Source of the DNA: Cupriavidus neocaledonicus
GTDB lineage: Bacteria; Pseudomonadota; Gammaproteobacteria; Burkholderiales; Burkholderiaceae
Assembly: GCF_000372525.1 (NCBI RefSeq)
Contig: NZ_AQUR01000098.1
Location: 92,839 to 156,838 of the forward strand
DNA: 64,000 bases
Reading direction: 5' to 3'
In this document: one piece after another, positions 54,907 to 63,704 of the stretch
Layout: every line of letters begins with the position of its first letter
Numbering within the stretch: position 1 is the stretch's first letter
Notes under the pieces: model-generated
Told to the model about the DNA's origin: nothing
Databases searched by the model: none
Seen by the model: only the letters and a program-made list of their open reading frames with translations
Translations under genes and position numbers: made by a program

Positions 54907-56106
54907 TTACTTCGCCTTTTCTTCATAAAAGATCGCATCCAACATAGCCGCACGGGCGCGCCAAGCTTCCCTCTCTAGACCATTTGAAGGCTCCGGGGAT
55001 TGCCACCAGGGCGACTGCATAATGCGAACAACTACCTCCTCCCAGTACCGTTCATAGTCAAGCTGACTAGATTTCACAATGCCAACGTCCTCGGCTAGTT
55101 TTCGCTTGTTCTGAGCGTCGACGCACAGGAAGACATCGGGGCGTTTCATTGCGAGCAGCCGCGTCGCCGTTGCAAGACCATCACCGCCGTTCGTATATGC
55201 TTTCAAATACTCCTCAATATACTCTTCGTACTGCTTCTTGCTGACTTTCCCTTCCAGCGGAATCTTATCAAGGCCACGCGAGTAGGCTTCATCCCCGGAA
55301 CTGATCCGCCCGGCAAAGGTACCTGCCCCTTTCATGCTGCCAAACCATGCAGAATGCTTGATTGCCTTCACCTTACTAGGTAGCCCAGCGATCCCTTTTC
55401 GCACTTCGAGACTCATGTCATTGAAATGTTTGTAAGTCTGAAAGTACGCCCGAATCTCTTTGATTAAGGCAAGCCTCTCCTCGAATCCGTGATACTTGTC
55501 CTTCTTGACTTCGGCGAGGTAATCCTTCCATTCCATTGACATCACTTTGGACTGGACTGCTGGCTTCTTCGCCCCCCTGTCTCCATAGATGTCAGCGACC
55601 TTCTTCAACTCACGTGCCTTTAGCTTCCATAGCTTGCGATAGCTTTCAGCCTCACTTTGGCGGATGGTCTGGGCTTCGCTCCAATGTTGCGAAATGGCAT
55701 CAGCAATCTCCTGTTTCAATTTGGATTGACCATCTCGACTGGTGATAAGAATCGAAAGCTCGGAATTCTTTGTTAGTGCTCCGACAGTAAGGTTCGGACT
55801 GCCGATGACAACCTCCCAGGCCTCGCTACTCCAGAATAGGTAGACCTTGGGGTGAAACACCCCGTCAGGCTGAAGCATAAATTTCACTTTCCGCGATCCT
55901 ACGAATTCATCGAGAACATCAGGATGCGTTTGGTAGAAGTGTGTGCCAATGACCGCTTGGACAATCTTCTGTTCGTGCCGTACCAGCGATTTAAAAACTT
56001 CTGTTTCAGCCGACGCCCACGCTGTTGCAATGGCGATAGAGGGATAACCCTCTACAAGCCGTTTCAGTTGCTTGCTTAGTTCCGCATTCGTGCTAATGAG
56101 CTTCAT
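54907..56106 (-). CDS. Phospholipase D-family nuclease-like protein
   Basis: A 399-aa protein. The HKD-type motif is FHPKVYLFWSS (His85, Lys87) followed by the paired GSPNLTVGAL, as in PLD-like restriction and repair nucleases with one HxK motif per chain, so a dimer would form the active site. The C-terminal ~200 residues are helical and unrecognised, with DNA-binding-like basic patches. GAGGGA before MKLIST decides the start. It lies 16 bp from a PIN-like zinc-ribbon gene on the same strand; the pair looks like an operon in an accessory island. Confidence 0.8.
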   Translation of the reverse strand: MKLISTNAELSKQLKRLVEGYPSIAIATAWASAETEVFKSLVRHEQKIVQAVIGTHFYQTHPDVLDEFVGSRKVKFMLQPDGVFHPKVYLFWSSEAWEVVIGSPNLTVGALTKNSELSILITSRDGQSKLKQEIADAISQHWSEAQTIRQSEAESYRKLWKLKARELKKVADIYGDRGAKKPAVQSKVMSMEWKDYLAEVKKDKYHGFEERLALIKEIRAYFQTYKHFNDMSLEVRKGIAGLPSKVKAIKHSAWFGSMKGAGTFAGRISSGDEAYSRGLDKIPLEGKVSKKQYEEYIEEYLKAYTNGGDGLATATRLLAMKRPDVFLCVDAQNKRKLAEDVGIVKSSQLDYERYWEEVVVRIMQSPWWQSPEPSNGLEREAWRARAAMLDAIFYEEKAK

Positions 56107-56122
56107 CTGTCCCTCAATTTTT

Positions 56123-56788
56123 CTACCTTGCGTAGCGAGCAACACATTCGCCACACATCCATTCACCGTCACCGTAGATGCCACCTGTCATATCGGTTCT
56201 CTGATAGCACCAGGCACACATCGAGTAGATGCCACTATCTTCATAACGGTCTATTTCCACTTCTCTATAGCCCTTCTGATTGGAGGGCAGCGTCTGGGGA
56301 TCCGGTGGCGTGGCAAACCTTCCGCAGTTTGAACACCAGTGGCCTCCATGATGTTCAATCGTACTAGCCGCCTTGCAGTAAGGACAGACGACAACGCCAG
56401 GGATAACGGCGCGCGCGACAGCGGTGGGGACAATTTCAGCAATGCTCTCCACCCTACGGCAACTCATGCCGCTGCTGTTGAGATGGTTCAGGAGTGGATC
56501 AAAGCCCTTGTCACCACTGAGCACAAAGCATTCGGTATCTGGAGCTTTCTCAAAGGTCCTGCCAAGCTCAAAAGCAATGTGGAAGTCCAAGGCATTCTTC
56601 CCATTCCCGGAAATTTTCAGGAAATCCACGCGGCTGAACCTATGGGCTGTCGCCGGCTTCCTGGAGATCTTGGGTGGATTCTGACTCGCGCCGATGAAGA
56701 TGATGGCCCTAAAGCTGTCATCTAAAGACGACAAGTCAACCTTGTGCTTGTTCTCCAAATCAACGAGCAGTAGCTTTTTATTCTTCAT
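56123..56788 (-). CDS. PIN-like nuclease-fold protein with two zinc ribbons
   Basis: A 221-aa protein. LLLVDLENKH (Asp10, Glu12), NGKNALDFHIAFELG (Asp68) and VLSGDKGFDPLLNHL (Asp93, Asp97) give the acidic set of NYN/PIN-like RNases. The C-terminal part carries CPYC...CSNC (135/138/152/155) and CAWC...CGEC (191/194/212/215), two zinc-ribbon candidates for nucleic-acid binding. First gene of a pair with the PLD-like nuclease. A role in defence or RNA surveillance is inferred from type and location. Confidence 0.78.
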   Translation of the reverse strand: MKNKKLLLVDLENKHKVDLSSLDDSFRAIIFIGASQNPPKISRKPATAHRFSRVDFLKISGNGKNALDFHIAFELGRTFEKAPDTECFVLSGDKGFDPLLNHLNSSGMSCRRVESIAEIVPTAVARAVIPGVVVCPYCKAASTIEHHGGHWCSNCGRFATPPDPQTLPSNQKGYREVEIDRYEDSGIYSMCAWCYQRTDMTGGIYGDGEWMCGECVARYAR

Positions 56789-57301
56789 TTACGCTTGGCT
56801 TCTTTGACAATTTGATAGCGCTAGCCTTCTGGCAGGAGATCATACTTGCAGATGACTCCGGCTCACGCTTGAATCGAGAGCCTGCACTCAGTCACCGTCT
56901 TCATGTATGCCTTGACTGAATTCGTGAGGACCGCTAGGAACAACATCCCGCTTCAATACGCCCGCGAACATGACCATTTCCCAACGCGGTCTCGCAATGA
57001 ACTGCAATGCGAATCTTTCGCATTTGCCTACGGGCTTCCGCAAACGTCGAATTTCATGCCTTGCCCGTTAATGCGACGCTATATCCACCTATCGCGCCAA
57101 TCTCCTGACGTGCGGACGACCACACAAAGACATCACCCATTTGGGTGGCGCAGAAAGCTTGTTCGATGGTTACACTTATTTACAGGGCGTAAACTGGAAA
57201 TTTTAATCAACCGATAGCCCTGTGGCTAGATCCTCACAGTGATGGTGCGTCTTTTTCCACTGATGTCGTCCCGTTAAATCAAGAGGCTTCGGAGAGGAAT
57301 T
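56789..57301. other. Intergenic region of the accessory island
   Basis: 513 bp of lower-GC DNA. A 104-codon frame (56903-57217) lacks a ribosome binding site and a recognisable pattern. Promoters for the divergent PIN-like gene and the HxsA-like remnant probably lie here. A GGAGAGG site stands at the right edge, before 57302. Confidence 0.35.
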
Positions 57302-57597
57302 ATGAAACGTTTTTGGAAAGCTTTTGCTGCTGTCGCAGCGGGATTCGCTGCGCATACCGGCAATACAGCGCCGCTACCAGCCCCGGAGCGAACCCATTCC
57401 GTTGCTAGCTCGTCGACCACTTCGATCGACGCTAAGTCGCTAGAGGTCATCGCAGTACAGATTCGCCTCAGACGCCTTCAACTTTGTATTGAAGCGTGCA
57501 GCCGATGAGCAAGAGTCCCCGCATGGCGTACCACAAATCGCACTCTTCGCGTTCGTTGCATCGCGCTCACTCGTCGCACTACCCCAGCTGTTATTAA
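57302..57597 (+). pseudogene. His-Xaa-Ser repeat (HxsA-like) protein, decayed by frameshifts
   Basis: Three frames join into one small-protein reading. Frame A, after GGAGAGG, encodes a hydrophobic export-like start (MKRFWKAFAAVAAGFAAHTG) up to about VQ. Frame B continues FASDAFNFVLKRAADEQESP. Frame C begins MAYHKSHSSRSLHRAHSSHYPSCY, a His-Xaa-Ser-rich tail. The start-Ser/Ala rich middle-DxFxFVLKR-His/Ser tail layout fits HxsA of the His-Xaa-Ser system. Two one-base shifts (near 57460 and 57518) break it. No hxsB/C/D radical-SAM genes are near. Two coupled short frames (57302-57508, 57505-57597) could still be translated. Confidence 0.6.
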
Positions 57598-57652
57598 ATT
57601 AAAAACCTTTTAAATCCGATTCCACAAGGAGTCCGCTTTCATTGAGGTCGCC

Positions 57653-59449
57653 GTGGCAGAAAAAACTGGTAAAAAGCGGATCGCACTGAATGTTTATCTT
57701 CTCAAGGTAAACCCTGATCCAGAATCTAAGGGGATTTGGTCGAAGAAAGAGCTCCTCGCTAGCCCGATCAATGGTTCCGGCAAAGCCATACAGATAGAAA
57801 CTGACGACTATCCACTCGGATCGAGTGGCGAACTCGGTATTCTTTATGTAAGAAAGCCGATCAGGGAAATAGCGCCCGAGTGGCTCGAGTTCGTTGAAAA
57901 GGGACTCGAAGATACTGCCCCGCTCACCATATTGAAGAACCGAAGCGTCTCGGCCATCCTGGTTCTTGAGCAGAATGACCGGCAGTTCGCCCTCGCATTT
58001 GGACATGGCCGGTTTATGATCGAACCGCGGATAATCGAGGACCGTTTTGGAATTCGAGTGGTTCTGAACAGCATTTCCCCTGAGAAGGTCGCCTCTATTG
58101 ACCGTCAGACCTTCGACGCATCACCAAAAATCAGCCGAGTTCAGACAGTCAAAGCCTCCTCAGTATCGGACTTTATGATAAGTCCCGAGCAGGACCTCTT
58201 GCGCGGGCTTGTGGGCTTCACCAAACCAGAGTACGAGGGGCACCTTGGCGGAGTGGTGGCCGGCATTGATTCATTCAAGACTTCGTTACCTATTGAACTT
58301 TCCGATCTGCCAGACCTCCTCAGAGTTGCACTGGAACGATCCGAGTCAAAGGACTATCTTGCACCAGACTCGCAGGGCAACATCAGCCAATTCGCGTGGG
58401 TCGAGAACCTATTACCCATAAAGGACAAAACGCTCATCGACAAGTTAGATATGAACGTCTGGGATCGACTGCGTTCACGAAAATTGGATAATATGTGGCT
58501 CGCGGTACCCGACATTGTTGACTGGAGTCAGGTAACCGGCTTTCGCTATACGACGTCGGAAGACGCGGCCATCGAGGAGCATCTCGATCTGGCAAAATTT
58601 GTGACGACTCTGCGCAAGGACGCCACACTTGAGACCGTGAAAAAGAGAGAGATCTTCATGCTCATGGCCAGCGGGGTTCCCGCCCAGCGATTTAGCGCAT
58701 TCAAGTGCATCTATGCCGAGGTGAAAGACAATCTCGATCTCTTCATCCTCCATGTCGGTACTTGGTTCAGGGTTGAAGCCAGCTTCCAGCGCGCCGTCGA
58801 GAAGTACTTTACCTCCTTGCCCCGAAAAACGTTTGCGCCTCCGTTCATGCAATACGAGCACCCTGGCGAAGGTGCGTATAACGAAGCGGTCTGCGCTGCA
58901 AGCCCTCGCACCCATGGAATGCTCGACCGACGGCTCGTTCGATTCGGGGGAACATATGACAAGATTGAAGTGTGTGACATCCTCAAGGTCCCAACAGGTG
59001 GGGACTCTAAAGGCATCCAGTTCATTCACGTAAAGCGAGGGCGCAGCTCTGCAACTTTGAGTCATCTTTTCGCGCAAGGGCTAGTGGCAGCTACTCTGCT
59101 GGTAAGGGAAAGCAACTTTGTGGCAGAGGTGAATAAACAATTGACGGATCTCTCATTGGCACTTCTGCCAAACAAGTTCTCGGCGCATGGTAACGAAGTT
59201 GTCTACGCAATCATCGACGGTCCGGCTGGCAGCCCACTTGACATTCCTTTCTTTAGCAAGGTGACGTTGCAGAACTGCGGCAAATCAATCTCAGCTTTTG
59301 GGTATTCCGTCAGTCTCATGCATATCCCGGAATCTTCGGTCCATCTTGGGACGATGGCAGCGAGAGCCGCAAAGAAGAAGTCCGCAAACAAGGGTACTAA
59401 AAAGTCAGGTAGGCCACGTTCAACTCGGCCCCGTCCCAGTGCGATTTAG
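57653..59449 (+). CDS. TIGR04141/DUF6119-type sporadically distributed protein
   Basis: A 598-aa protein. The start NVYLLKVNPDPESKGIWSK and the block FALAFGHGRFMIEPRIIEDRFGIRVVLNSI are the pattern I associate with the TIGR04141 (DUF6119) family, which is known for patchy distribution, often in genomic islands. The C-terminal tail (~570-598) is strongly basic (KKKSANKGTKKSGRPRSTRPR). GTG start with GAGG. Function unknown; association with restriction or defence genes is known for the family but not proof here. Confidence 0.75.
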   Translation: MAEKTGKKRIALNVYLLKVNPDPESKGIWSKKELLASPINGSGKAIQIETDDYPLGSSGELGILYVRKPIREIAPEWLEFVEKGLEDTAPLTILKNRSVSAILVLEQNDRQFALAFGHGRFMIEPRIIEDRFGIRVVLNSISPEKVASIDRQTFDASPKISRVQTVKASSVSDFMISPEQDLLRGLVGFTKPEYEGHLGGVVAGIDSFKTSLPIELSDLPDLLRVALERSESKDYLAPDSQGNISQFAWVENLLPIKDKTLIDKLDMNVWDRLRSRKLDNMWLAVPDIVDWSQVTGFRYTTSEDAAIEEHLDLAKFVTTLRKDATLETVKKREIFMLMASGVPAQRFSAFKCIYAEVKDNLDLFILHVGTWFRVEASFQRAVEKYFTSLPRKTFAPPFMQYEHPGEGAYNEAVCAASPRTHGMLDRRLVRFGGTYDKIEVCDILKVPTGGDSKGIQFIHVKRGRSSATLSHLFAQGLVAATLLVRESNFVAEVNKQLTDLSLALLPNKFSAHGNEVVYAIIDGPAGSPLDIPFFSKVTLQNCGKSISAFGYSVSLMHIPESSVHLGTMAARAAKKKSANKGTKKSGRPRSTRPRPSAI

Positions 59450-59866
59450 CCGTAGGCGTACGCTCATTCAGACAGGCCAACTTGGTAGCAATGGCGGGGC
59501 GCCACAAGTTTTTCGGTATTTCATGGGTACAGGATGGTGTGCACCGCTTGGCCTAGGGATCGTGTCGCATCGGTTGGAGGAGCACCGTTCCCCCAAATTC
59601 CCGATACCACGATCATGACGCTTTTTCGCATAGCGTCCGACGGAGCTTTAAATGCCGATGCGACCGGTTTCCTGCACGTCATAGAGGACAAGCCCTCGGG
59701 GCGTTGGCTAAGGAGAAGTCGACGGCAGCTATGGGTGCGCCAGCGGCCACTGGCAGAATTGCTACACTGAATCCGACGGCCAACGATAACTTGCTTCGAG
59801 TCGGGCATGACATCGCCGCATATTCCAACGCGGAATATGCGCGGCTGGTTCACCGATGGAGTACCT
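59450..59866. other. Intergenic region of the accessory island, no supported gene
   Basis: 417 bp between the TIGR04141 gene and the next minus-strand gene. The open frames have no ribosome binding site or family features. Nothing else recognised. Confidence 0.4.
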
Positions 59867-60352
59867 CTACGAATCCGTCTCGTCCGACGACGGTTCAACG
59901 TCTTCTGCGGTGCCCTCGAGGCGAGACGCTCTCCCACGCTTCGATGCTTTCCGGACAGCATCCTTCTTTGCGAGCTTGTAAGCAAACGCTAATTGCTTTG
60001 GCGTCAGCGAGCCCCCGTATTGCATACACGCCGCTCGCAATGACATCGCCAGCTTGTCCTTTGAAGACTTCCACCAGTTCGCAATAACCGGATGAGCCCT
60101 TTCGAAGTTGCGAAAACCAGCGCCTTTGTGAACACGCAAGGGCGGGGCGGTGATCAGCCGCGAGACTTTCAATGGAAGCGCTGTCTTTAGCGGAGCCAGT
60201 ATATGCTGCATGGGACTTATCGGGTCACGTGCTGGCTCGCTTGGGGCGGGCTCACGATTGCGAGTAAGCTTCTGCATTCGTCCCCGGTTATACGCACGCC
60301 GCTCCTCAGCGGAAAGCTGATGCCACGCGCTCCCATTCTCATCCTCGGTCAT
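59867..60352 (-). CDS. Small basic protein of unknown function
   Basis: A 161-aa protein. ATG follows GGGGAC at a good distance. N-terminal part is polar and charged (SAEERRAYNRGRMQKLTRN); the middle holds FRNFERAHPVIANWWKSSKDKLAMSLRAACMQYGGSLTPKQLAFAYKLAKKDAVRKASKRGR, helical and basic, then an acidic tail (EDVEPSSDETDS). The basic block could bind nucleic acid. No family recognised. Sits in the accessory island. Confidence 0.6.
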   Translation of the reverse strand: MTEDENGSAWHQLSAEERRAYNRGRMQKLTRNREPAPSEPARDPISPMQHILAPLKTALPLKVSRLITAPPLRVHKGAGFRNFERAHPVIANWWKSSKDKLAMSLRAACMQYGGSLTPKQLAFAYKLAKKDAVRKASKRGRASRLEGTAEDVEPSSDETDS

Positions 60353-60605
60353 TCATGTCCCCTTCAATTCCGCAGAAGCCGAATGGCCTATGGAAATCCT
60401 GAACCGCTGTTGTCGAAATTGCGATTGAGGGAACTTAGCAGCAGCAGAAATACCAGCCAATACCCCGGTGGAGGTCCTCTGCCGTGACCTTGCTCTAAGT
60501 CAAAGAGGTCCGTGCCGGCGATCTTTAGCGAAAGACCACAGGACCTCGTTACGGCCACGCGTGCCGGGGAATCCAACAGCTGCGGATGGTGCGGAGCGAT
60601 CCGCA

Positions 60606-61515
60606 TCAAGACCACTTCGTATGCCGCTCGACCAAGATCGCGTCGTCGCGCAGTCTTGCGAATGGCACCATGCTGCCCCGGATGACAGCTATGTCCGATT
60701 CCGCGAGCCACATATCGCTATCGCCTAGCAATTCCAGCATGGCGCGAAACGCGCAGTCGGCAACGATACTATTCAGCCCGACTCGCCCTTCTCGGATGTG
60801 TTCGTGTATGGCGTCGATCAAATCCGCGTGATCGGCGATTTCGCGGCGAAGTTGCAGTTTTGAACTGACATATCCGACGTATCCACGTCCGCCTTGCGCC
60901 ACGATGGCGATGGCCCGATACAGGCCTTCCATCTCATGCCTGCGTATGAACGGCGCGGGCTCACCCCGCGCGTGGAAGAACACCTGCAAGACCTCCGCAC
61001 TTTTGACAATGCTGGTGCACCACTTGCCGTCCCGCATCAGCGGCGGCTCGCGCAGATCACGCACAACAAAGAGTCTGTCGAGATGTTCGGCGAATACGCG
61101 TGCTTGTTTCGCACGCCATGGGCGCTTCCAACCGTTGCCGAATTCGCGTTCATAAACCCATTGCTTCACTGCGGGGACAAGCGAGCCCATCAACCATTCC
61201 AGCGCATACTCGCATGACCAGTCACCGCGCCGTGAGAATGTCTGGTGTGGCTCCAGGTCATCGGGTTGCCACAGCAACACCACCTCACTCCCTATGGAAA
61301 GTTCTTCGATCTCCGTCGCATACACAATGGCGTGATAGCCGGCATCAAAATTTTCGGTGTTGTGCTTATGATAGGGCTTCAATACATTGCGATTGGCGTC
61401 GAACATGTGCCACGGCGTGACACCTTTGTCGACGTCATGCGCTTCAACAAATCGTCCTATTTCCTGCCATACCCTTCTGTCGATCGCGGCGAGCGCTACT
61501 TTGTTACCCGCTCAT
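60606..61515 (-). CDS. Partner protein of the endonuclease gene, frameshifted at its third codon
   Basis: The open frame from 61406 gives 266 aa, but coding-like sequence continues upstream to the stop of the endonuclease gene. That stop sits in an ATGA overlap (ATG at 61515), and reading from it needs one base removed from GGG at 61507-61509; then it gives MSGNKVALAAIDRRVWQEIGRF and joins the 266-aa frame. So the native gene probably starts there (~302 aa) and this copy has a one-base insertion, or the base is an error. No family recognised. Notable: FDANRNVLKPYHKHNTENF, WKRPWRAKQARVFAEHL. Confidence 0.6.
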
Positions 61516-62699
61516 TTGACAAACGGAAAATCCACCGCGGACCAAGCCTTTTCCAGTTCAACCAGCGCGTCGCGCATGACATTTGTAAGCAGGTCAGCGA
61601 CATGAGAAATTTCCCGTGCGCCCTCCTCCTGAAAGAAAATGCGGCAGTTCGGCAAGTCAACAAGGTACTGCTGAGCGTTCTGAGGAAGCACACCTGCGAT
61701 GAATCCCCGGTACGTAGGCGTCAGCGGCGCGTTGCTACCAAACAGGAATTTCCTCAACAGCCACGTGTGATCCACTGTAAGCGTGATCCCCGACAAGTCA
61801 GGCCGTGCAAATGAGATGGCAGCCGAAGCGCGTGCAAACCGGCGATCTGGCAGGACAGCACTCAGCGAAAACCACGGTCCCTTGAAATGCCAGCTGTTTC
61901 CATGTCGATTGACTTGCCGACAAACCCCATCGATCTCTAGCGATGAAGCGAGATACCCATCGTCGTCGGATTCGACCGAATCGCTCTGCGCTCCTGGCAA
62001 AGCCGCTCGATGCTCTGGGCTTGATGTGCCAATCTGAGCAAACAGATCACGGGCCCAGCGCGCCACACTCTCTCTCGGATCGAAGAACGCCTTGCTCACC
62101 ACCTCGTAAAAGGAGACCCGTTCCATCCACCGATTGGCAAACAGCTCGATACTGTGCCAGGGAAAGAACTTGGACAATATGTCCGGATAGTTCTGAACGC
62201 GCTGTGTCAGCGTATGCGCTGTCCACAAATCGCCCTCGATACCGGCCTGCTTCAAGCGCTCCTTCTCCGTCTTCCAGCGAAGCGCCAACTGACCGCCACC
62301 CATATCCTGCTGCGCCACGATCATTGTGAATGTTCGTGTGGAAGCTGCCCACGGTCCTTGCAGGAAGGCATCGATGGCCTTGGTCAGGCGCGTTGGATCG
62401 AACGTTTTCCATGCCTTACACTCGAATACGCTGAGCCTGCTAATTCCTTGCGCGTCAAATGCAAACAAGTCGATGCCACCTTGTGCCTTCCCTTCTCCGC
62501 CAAGACGCTTGCAGCCTGCCAGCCTATAGTCCTTCCTGAGTAACCACCAGCAGAACTGCTCGAAGGTGGTGCCACTCATCGCGGAAAAATCGAGCAATGG
62601 CTCGCCCAAGGGAGGCGCCGCCTTGCTGGCCGAGACGGGAGCATCGGGGGCCAAGAATTCTGGCCATTCTTGGGGCAAGTCGGAGAGCGGATCTGTCAT
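61512..62699 (-). CDS. PD-(D/E)xK endonuclease-like protein
   Basis: A 395-aa protein. Residues ~45-115 show a restriction-endonuclease fold: MSGTTFEQFCWWLLRKDY, GGIDLFAF (Asp77) and VFECKAWK (Glu93, Lys95), the D-E-x-K catalytic set. The remaining ~280 residues are unrecognised. It overlaps the downstream gene by ATGA. Mrr-like/DUF-type enzymes of this type cut foreign DNA or act with a partner. No methylase lies in view. A role in defence is inference from fold and island context. Confidence 0.75.
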   Translation of the reverse strand: MTDPLSDLPQEWPEFLAPDAPVSASKAAPPLGEPLLDFSAMSGTTFEQFCWWLLRKDYRLAGCKRLGGEGKAQGGIDLFAFDAQGISRLSVFECKAWKTFDPTRLTKAIDAFLQGPWAASTRTFTMIVAQQDMGGGQLALRWKTEKERLKQAGIEGDLWTAHTLTQRVQNYPDILSKFFPWHSIELFANRWMERVSFYEVVSKAFFDPRESVARWARDLFAQIGTSSPEHRAALPGAQSDSVESDDDGYLASSLEIDGVCRQVNRHGNSWHFKGPWFSLSAVLPDRRFARASAAISFARPDLSGITLTVDHTWLLRKFLFGSNAPLTPTYRGFIAGVLPQNAQQYLVDLPNCRIFFQEEGAREISHVADLLTNVMRDALVELEKAWSAVDFPFVK

Positions 62700-62917
62700 C
62701 GTTGTCGTTTCGCGGATACGGAGTGCCTAGGCGCTTCGGCCGAATCATGACATGAGCGAAAGCCGGCAAGGGTGACGGACACCCAGCATCCCACTACCGT
62801 GGGGTCTTCGACCCATCCCATGTGCCGACACCCCGATCAGACGTCACGAAACTTCGCGTAGCCGACCGCCAATTCTCAGGATGGGGACAGCCGGTTACAC
62901 GACTGCCCCACCCAACA

Positions 62918-63208
62918 TCACTCAACCTCCACCGCCTGCCCCTCCACCACCGCCAACTCACTCAAAACCTGCGTCTCATGCGCAAGCGTGGCCGCCAGCG
63001 AGAGCAAACTCTTCCAAACCCCCTGCTCCAAATCCACCGCCTCCAAACTGACAGCCCCATGCTCACTAGCCATGAGCAATAGCCCATGAAGCTGCGCCGC
63101 CCGTTGCACCGCAAGACTCAACGGATTCTCCCCGGGGCTATGAGCGGTGACGAGCATGTCGACACCATTGTGTTCGGCAGTAATACCGTGATGACTATGG
63201 CTATACAT
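62918..63208 (-). CDS. Small cytoplasmic protein (DUF3077-like)
   Basis: A 96-aa protein. GGAGGT directly before MYSHSHHGITAEHNG sets the start; upstream in-frame ATGs are not supported. The core, NPLSLAVQRAAQLHGLLLMASEHGAVSLEAVDLEQGVWKSLLSLAATLAHETQVL, is two or three helices, reminiscent of DUF3077 proteins of pseudomonads. A large inverted-repeat RNA candidate lies 170 bp upstream on the same strand. Function unknown. Confidence 0.62.
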   Translation of the reverse strand: MYSHSHHGITAEHNGVDMLVTAHSPGENPLSLAVQRAAQLHGLLLMASEHGAVSLEAVDLEQGVWKSLLSLAATLAHETQVLSELAVVEGQAVEVE

Positions 63209-63378
63209 GGCACACCTCCACATACGCGCCCCGCGCAAGCTGCTGCATTGTGAAGGTACTGAAGATCGCCAATCGCCCAGAATGGGCAAGTAAGAAATGA
63301 AGCATGGGAATGCCCCCTTATCCATACAGGTTCAGTCCCGCTCCCCGGTTGCTGATAGGGGTGGGCGGGCGCAAGGCA

Positions 63379-63529
63379 GGGTTAGCAGACCGGGAAAGAG
63401 CCGAAAGCCGGCGAGCCCGAAGGCTCCCCTGCCAGGGCCCGCCCAAAGAAGGGGCGTGCGCAGGCACAGCGGACGTAAGGATACCGCCAGAAGGCAAACG
63501 TTCGGCTCTCTCTCCGGGCTGCTAAACCC
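63379..63529 (-). ncRNA. Candidate structured RNA, about 150 nt
   Basis: Two nested long-range stems close the element. Outer: gggttagcag / ctgctaaaccc with CCGG next to it (63379-63393 with 63514-63529). Inner: agagccgaa / ttcggctct (63397-63405 with 63501-63509). Between them are further hairpins (GAGCC-cgaa-GGCTC, 63413-63426). The short frame across it (63332-63538) has no ribosome binding site. Its position upstream of the 96-aa gene suggests a cis-acting leader or a small RNA; strand is inferred from that. Confidence 0.5.
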
Positions 63530-63649
63530 GATCGCCACGACGCAGCGACGAACCCAGTATGAAGAGGGGCAACAAGGGCGAGTATGGGCAAACTCTTAAA
63601 AGAGCGATCATCGTCGGATGGCCGGGGATGGTGGGGTCCGCAGGTGTTG

Positions 63650-63704
63650 ATGCGGTTGACTTCGTGGATGCGCCGGCCCTCTCCCCCGCCCCTCTCCCGC
63701 AGGC
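63650..63704. repeat. REP-like remnant interrupted by the insertion sequence
   Basis: ttgacttcgtggatgcg...ccctctcccccgcccctctcccgca matches the left arm and flank of the REP elements at 33841 and 43410, but stops at the left end of the insertion sequence. Confidence 0.65.

Noticed and set aside
56903..57217. 104-codon plus-strand frame in the island
   Set aside because: Mixed composition, no ribosome binding site, no domain pattern.
60606..62699. One ~700-aa gene interrupted by an in-frame TGA
   Set aside because: The TGA belongs to an ATGA overlap and the downstream gene has its own start there; a one-base insertion explains the shared frame better than a nonsense mutation.
63332..63538. 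68-codon minus-strand frame over the inverted-repeat element
   Set aside because: The stretch is better explained as a base-paired RNA; the frame has no Shine-Dalgarno and its residues follow the stems.
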